From positions 1 through 6,905 of the forward strand of contig CACZNY010000141.1 in assembly GCA_902782655.1 (NCBI GenBank): 6,905 nucleotides of DNA. Direction: 5' to 3'. The translations under genes were made by a program, and so were the position numbers. Position 1 is the first letter of the stretch, and each line of letters begins with the position of its first letter. The stretch is from an uncultured Lachnospiraceae bacterium. GTDB lineage: Bacteria > Bacillota > Clostridia > Lachnospirales > Lachnospiraceae. Shown piece after piece: positions 4,546-6,905 of the stretch. The notes beneath the pieces are model-generated. The model made no database searches, had not been told where the DNA came from, and saw only the letters and a list, made by a program, of their open reading frames with translations.

Positions 4546-6905
4546 TTATTTCACCGGCCTGCTTACTATCCTGAAGCTGACCGTCCTCATGCCGCCGTAT
4601 CTGCCCGTTCCTCTCACAGTCACCTTTGCGGTACCCTTATTGATATTATTCACATAGCTGCCGGGGACGATCTCCACATCCTCCTTCCCCGCTGACCCAT
4701 TCTTAAGGGTGACAGATATGATATCCTCCTTTTCAAGGGTTACGGGCTTTCCCGTGTAGACCTTATCCGCGATCTTCACATCCGCCTTTGATATATCATA
4801 GGATACGAAGCGGAATACTGCCTCCGCCCTGCTTCCCGCATAGTTTCCCTTTCCTTTGGCCGAAGCTGTGATCTCAGCCCCGAGCGGGATCACATCGGCC
4901 TTGTCCACGACCGTGTCCGCCGAAACGGTAAGCCTGCTGCCGCGTCTTGTGATCTCGGTCTCCTTCCTGTATCTGCAGGTGATATTCTTATCATAATCAG
5001 TGCCGGCCTTAAGCTTCTTGCCGTCAGTATCGCATATCTGCACTGCAGGCTTGCATATATTCGCCTTTGACGCATAGATTATATCTGAGGCAGTCATGGT
5101 ACAGGCTCCGATGTTGGCTGCTGTTATCCGGAAATTCTCCTTCAGCTTTCCGGAATAGTTCCCCTTGCCCGTTATCTGCACGGTGGGCATCTTTTTTGTA
5201 TTCGAAGCATCATTCACAGCCTTGTTGTTGGAATACTTAAGTGTATAATCCCTTCCTTCAGCAAGAATACGCTCCCCGGAAGCGTCCTTGTATATCACCT
5301 GGATAAAAGGCGCGGCTCCGCCCTTTTTATGTGTCGTGGACCTCTCCATATCGACACTTATCCTGCCGCCGTTCTTATTATTTTCAAGCGGTATCCTGTT
5401 AATCGTAAAGGTCTTCTTCAGCTTACCGGTGTAAATGCCTTCGCCCGTGAATAATACCGTGGCTTTTTTTCCGGCATTGATATTGTTGCTGTATGAGACA
5501 CTGTAATCCCTGCCCTCTTTAAGCTCATTCCCGGAATATACGAGCCTGTAGTCCTCCTGTCTTATCTCTTTGCCCGTATACTCCCTTGCTGTCATGGTCT
5601 TTACCGTCCTACCGCCGATCTGGACAGCTGCCTTCGATATGGGCAGACCCTTTATCGTGAAGTTCACAGCCTTTGAGCCGATATATCTCCCGTGTCCGAC
5701 AATAAGGACCGAAGCCTTCCCGGCCGTTCTGTTATTCCTGTAGACAAGTGAATATCCGTCCGCGGCGCTGTTATCCGAAACCGGCTTAAGCTCCGTGCTG
5801 CCGTCTTTTACAGTCACTGCCGGAAGGACCGGCTTTACCTTCCCCTCGCTGTCATATTCAAGGGTCTGGGCAGGTATCCTTGAGATCGCAAGCTTCTTCA
5901 CCGGGACAGCTCCGCCCTTATCCGTCGCATAGATCCTCTCCGTAAACTCAGCCTCTCCGGTATAGTTACCCTTACCCGTGATCTTTACAATGTATTCCTC
6001 ATACCCTCTTCCGTCAGTGGTGGCGGCGCTTCCGGCCTTCCCCGTATAAGCATCGTTTTCCGTTTCCGGATAGCTGTAGTCAAAATCAGTCCCGGCCTTA
6101 AGGCTCACGTTTTTATTGCCAAGCCTGACTGCCACGGAAGTTGTACCCTTTTGCACACTGCCGTTATAAGCAAGGCTTATGTCCGGAGCCGAAATGATAT
6201 CGTTTCCGCTTAGGCTCACGGGAACTATCTCAAACCTCTTTTCATCGCTGCCCGAATAATTTCCTTTGCCTGAGATGGTCACGCTTGCCAATCCCGCATC
6301 GGTATTACCGGTATATTTCAGGTCATACTCACTTCCCGGGACAAGCTGTTTCTTACCATAGAAAACCTTGATGTTCTGCGTTATGGCGTTCCCTGTATAT
6401 GTCTTATCCTCTATACCGTATTCCCAAAGCCCTTCAGGTATCTCAGACGGATCCTTATAGAGAGCCCGGGCTCCCGCGTTTTCTTCCTTATCAAGGTCTC
6501 CCCAGTCCCTGCCGGCATCAGCCGGTACCCATCTGGCATAAAGCGTAAGATTCCTTCTTACCCTGTTAATTGCAAAATCCCACCTGTTCTGATACTCCTT
6601 TTCCTGATACCAGCCTTCAATGACATAGTCTCCGGAAACCGTGATCTCAGGCTCGGCGGCAAGGCCGTCGCAGGGAACATTATCCGACACCGTGTTCGCG
6701 GAAATCTTCTGCTTTGCGGAAGTGCTTTCTGCCGCCGTATTGTCCGGTACAGTATTCACAGAGATCGTATTCCCCGAAATGCTGTTTCCCGAGATGCTGT
6801 CACCTGAGACTGTATTTCCCGAGACTGTATTATCTGAAACTGTCTTCTCAGGCACCGGATCCACAGGTGCTTTATCCTCCCGGATCACCTCCACCGTCCT
6901 GCCGA
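4546..6905 (-). CDS. Large secreted/surface protein with seven Ig-like repeats (5' end beyond window)
   Basis: The frame is open from the right edge to TAA at 4546-4548, about 786 codons. The first start-like codon is GTG at 6894, but the frame continues beyond it with no ribosome binding site, so the true start and any signal peptide lie outside the window. Counting from that GTG: pentapeptide low-complexity segment rich in Asn-Thr-Val-Ser-Gly (about 19-73); half of a Flg_new/InlB B-like repeat with IEGWYQ, WDF and LTLYARW (about 85-123); then seven degenerate Ig-like repeats to residue 782, recognised by YTGK/YTGN, GxDYxxxYxNNxNAG and VxITGKGNYxG. The protein ends FRIVSRPVK with no LPXTG motif, hydrophobic anchor or charged tail. 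Such arrays are typical of extracellular proteins of Lachnospiraceae and relatives. A role as adhesin, wall scaffold or spacer is inference; any enzymatic domain would have to lie upstream. It precedes the GH25 gene by 84 bp in the same direction and shares a domain with it. Confidence 0.88.
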   Translation of the reverse strand, partial: GRTVEVIREDKAPVDPVPEKTVSDNTVSGNTVSGDSISGNSISGNTISVNTVPDNTAAESTSAKQKISANTVSDNVPCDGLAAEPEITVSGDYVIEGWYQEKEYQNRWDFAINRVRRNLTLYARWVPADAGRDWGDLDKEENAGARALYKDPSEIPEGLWEYGIEDKTYTGNAITQNIKVFYGKKQLVPGSEYDLKYTGNTDAGLASVTISGKGNYSGSDEKRFEIVPVSLSGNDIISAPDISLAYNGSVQKGTTSVAVRLGNKNVSLKAGTDFDYSYPETENDAYTGKAGSAATTDGRGYEEYIVKITGKGNYTGEAEFTERIYATDKGGAVPVKKLAISRIPAQTLEYDSEGKVKPVLPAVTVKDGSTELKPVSDNSAADGYSLVYRNNRTAGKASVLIVGHGRYIGSKAVNFTIKGLPISKAAVQIGGRTVKTMTAREYTGKEIRQEDYRLVYSGNELKEGRDYSVSYSNNINAGKKATVLFTGEGIYTGKLKKTFTINRIPLENNKNGGRISVDMERSTTHKKGGAAPFIQVIYKDASGERILAEGRDYTLKYSNNKAVNDASNTKKMPTVQITGKGNYSGKLKENFRITAANIGACTMTASDIIYASKANICKPAVQICDTDGKKLKAGTDYDKNITCRYRKETEITRRGSRLTVSADTVVDKADVIPLGAEITASAKGKGNYAGSRAEAVFRFVSYDISKADVKIADKVYTGKPVTLEKEDIISVTLKNGSAGKEDVEIVPGSYVNNINKGTAKVTVRGTGRYGGMRTVSFRIVSRPVK
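4549..6432 (-). repeat. Array of seven degenerate Ig-like (MBG-like) protein repeats
   Basis: Approximate units by base: R1 6432-6217, R2 6192-5929, R3 5889-5647, R4 5640-5395, R5 5370-5113, R6 5109-4801, R7 4791-4549. Most end in a version of GKGNYxG followed by a short strand such as FxI. R2, R5 and R6 carry extra loops; R3 and R4 have HGRYIG and EGIYTG; R7 has TGRYGG. The units differ much at residue level, so this is an old array rather than recent expansion. Assignment to the MBG/YDG-type beta-sandwich group is from pattern memory, not a profile search. Confidence 0.8.
6520..6642 (-). other. C-terminal half of a Listeria/Bacteroides-type (Flg_new) repeat
   Basis: The encoded segment has GDYVIEGWYQEKEYQNRWDF and then LTLYARW, matching the second half of the family pattern GYxFxGWYxD...WDF...TLYAKW. 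The first half, normally an extended pair of strands ending TVExG...P..P, may be the TVEVIREDKAPVDPV segment at 6897-6853, separated by the low-complexity repeat. Confidence 0.75.
6746..6850 (-). repeat. 15-bp tandem repeats encoding an NTVSG-type pentapeptide
   Basis: Seven consecutive 15-bp units, on the plus strand variants of GAGACTGTATTTCCC, with boundaries at 6746, 6761, 6776, 6791, 6806, 6821 and 6836. They encode pentapeptides of pattern [GDV]-N/D-[TS]-[VI]-[SP]. Related but more degenerate units continue to about 6676. The Ser/Thr/Asn-rich product is probably a flexible linker. The GH25 neighbour has single copies of VSGN and VSGS in its linker. Confidence 0.85.

Noticed and set aside
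4549..4600. Sortase or other surface-anchor signal at the end of the repeat protein
   Set aside because: The C-terminus ends within the last Ig-like repeat, with no LPXTG-like motif, hydrophobic stretch or basic tail.
6676..6850. CRISPR array
   Set aside because: The 15-bp units are directly adjacent with no spacers, and they stay in frame as a coding repeat.
6892..6894. GTG as the true start of the repeat protein
   Set aside because: The frame is open upstream to the window edge, no good ribosome binding site or signal peptide accompanies it, and the preceding residues look like part of a repeat fold.

Overview
The window reads as bacterial chromosome from a Gram-positive anaerobe of the class Clostridia, most likely Lachnospiraceae. 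This is inferred from moderate GC, strong AGGAGG-type ribosome binding sites, a CIRCE/HrcA-type heat-shock operator, and large secreted acidic proteins with VSGN-rich linkers, a GH25 muramidase and Ig-like repeats ending in 'GKGNYxG'. No genus can be named from the sequence alone. All three genes are on the minus strand, so they read from the right edge toward the left. No RNA gene, CRISPR array, insertion sequence or phage gene was seen.

Right part (4546-6905): a large secreted or surface repeat protein whose 5' end lies beyond the right edge. It has a pentapeptide low-complexity stretch encoded by 15-bp tandem repeats, half of a Listeria/Bacteroides-type (Flg_new, InlB B-like) repeat, and then seven degenerate Ig-like repeats up to a plain C-terminus with no sorting signal.

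Middle part (2290-4461): a secreted GH25 lysozyme-family protein with a signal peptide, a long acidic Pro/Glu-rich linker, a GH25 domain with an intact catalytic DxE pair, and a C-terminal Ig-like domain. That last domain is recognisably related to the sixth repeat of the neighbouring protein. The 84-bp gap between the two genes holds a candidate extended -10 promoter. The gene ends at a clear GAAA-loop terminator.

Left part (1-2240): htpG, the bacterial Hsp90 chaperone, complete at its start and lacking only its last few codons at the left edge. Its control region is very readable: a CIRCE operator with one mismatch, a TTGACA-17-TAAGAT promoter that abuts it, a leader of about 70 nt and an AGGAGGTGA ribosome binding site. 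The chaperone carries an unusual acidic insert of about 78 residues inside its middle domain.

Functionally, the two right-hand genes look like a cell-envelope pair (wall hydrolase plus repeat protein sharing a domain). htpG is a separate heat-shock transcription unit. The points most worth following are the CIRCE control of htpG, the HtpG acidic insert, and the domain shared by the two exported neighbours. I do not see a clearly new multi-gene system here.
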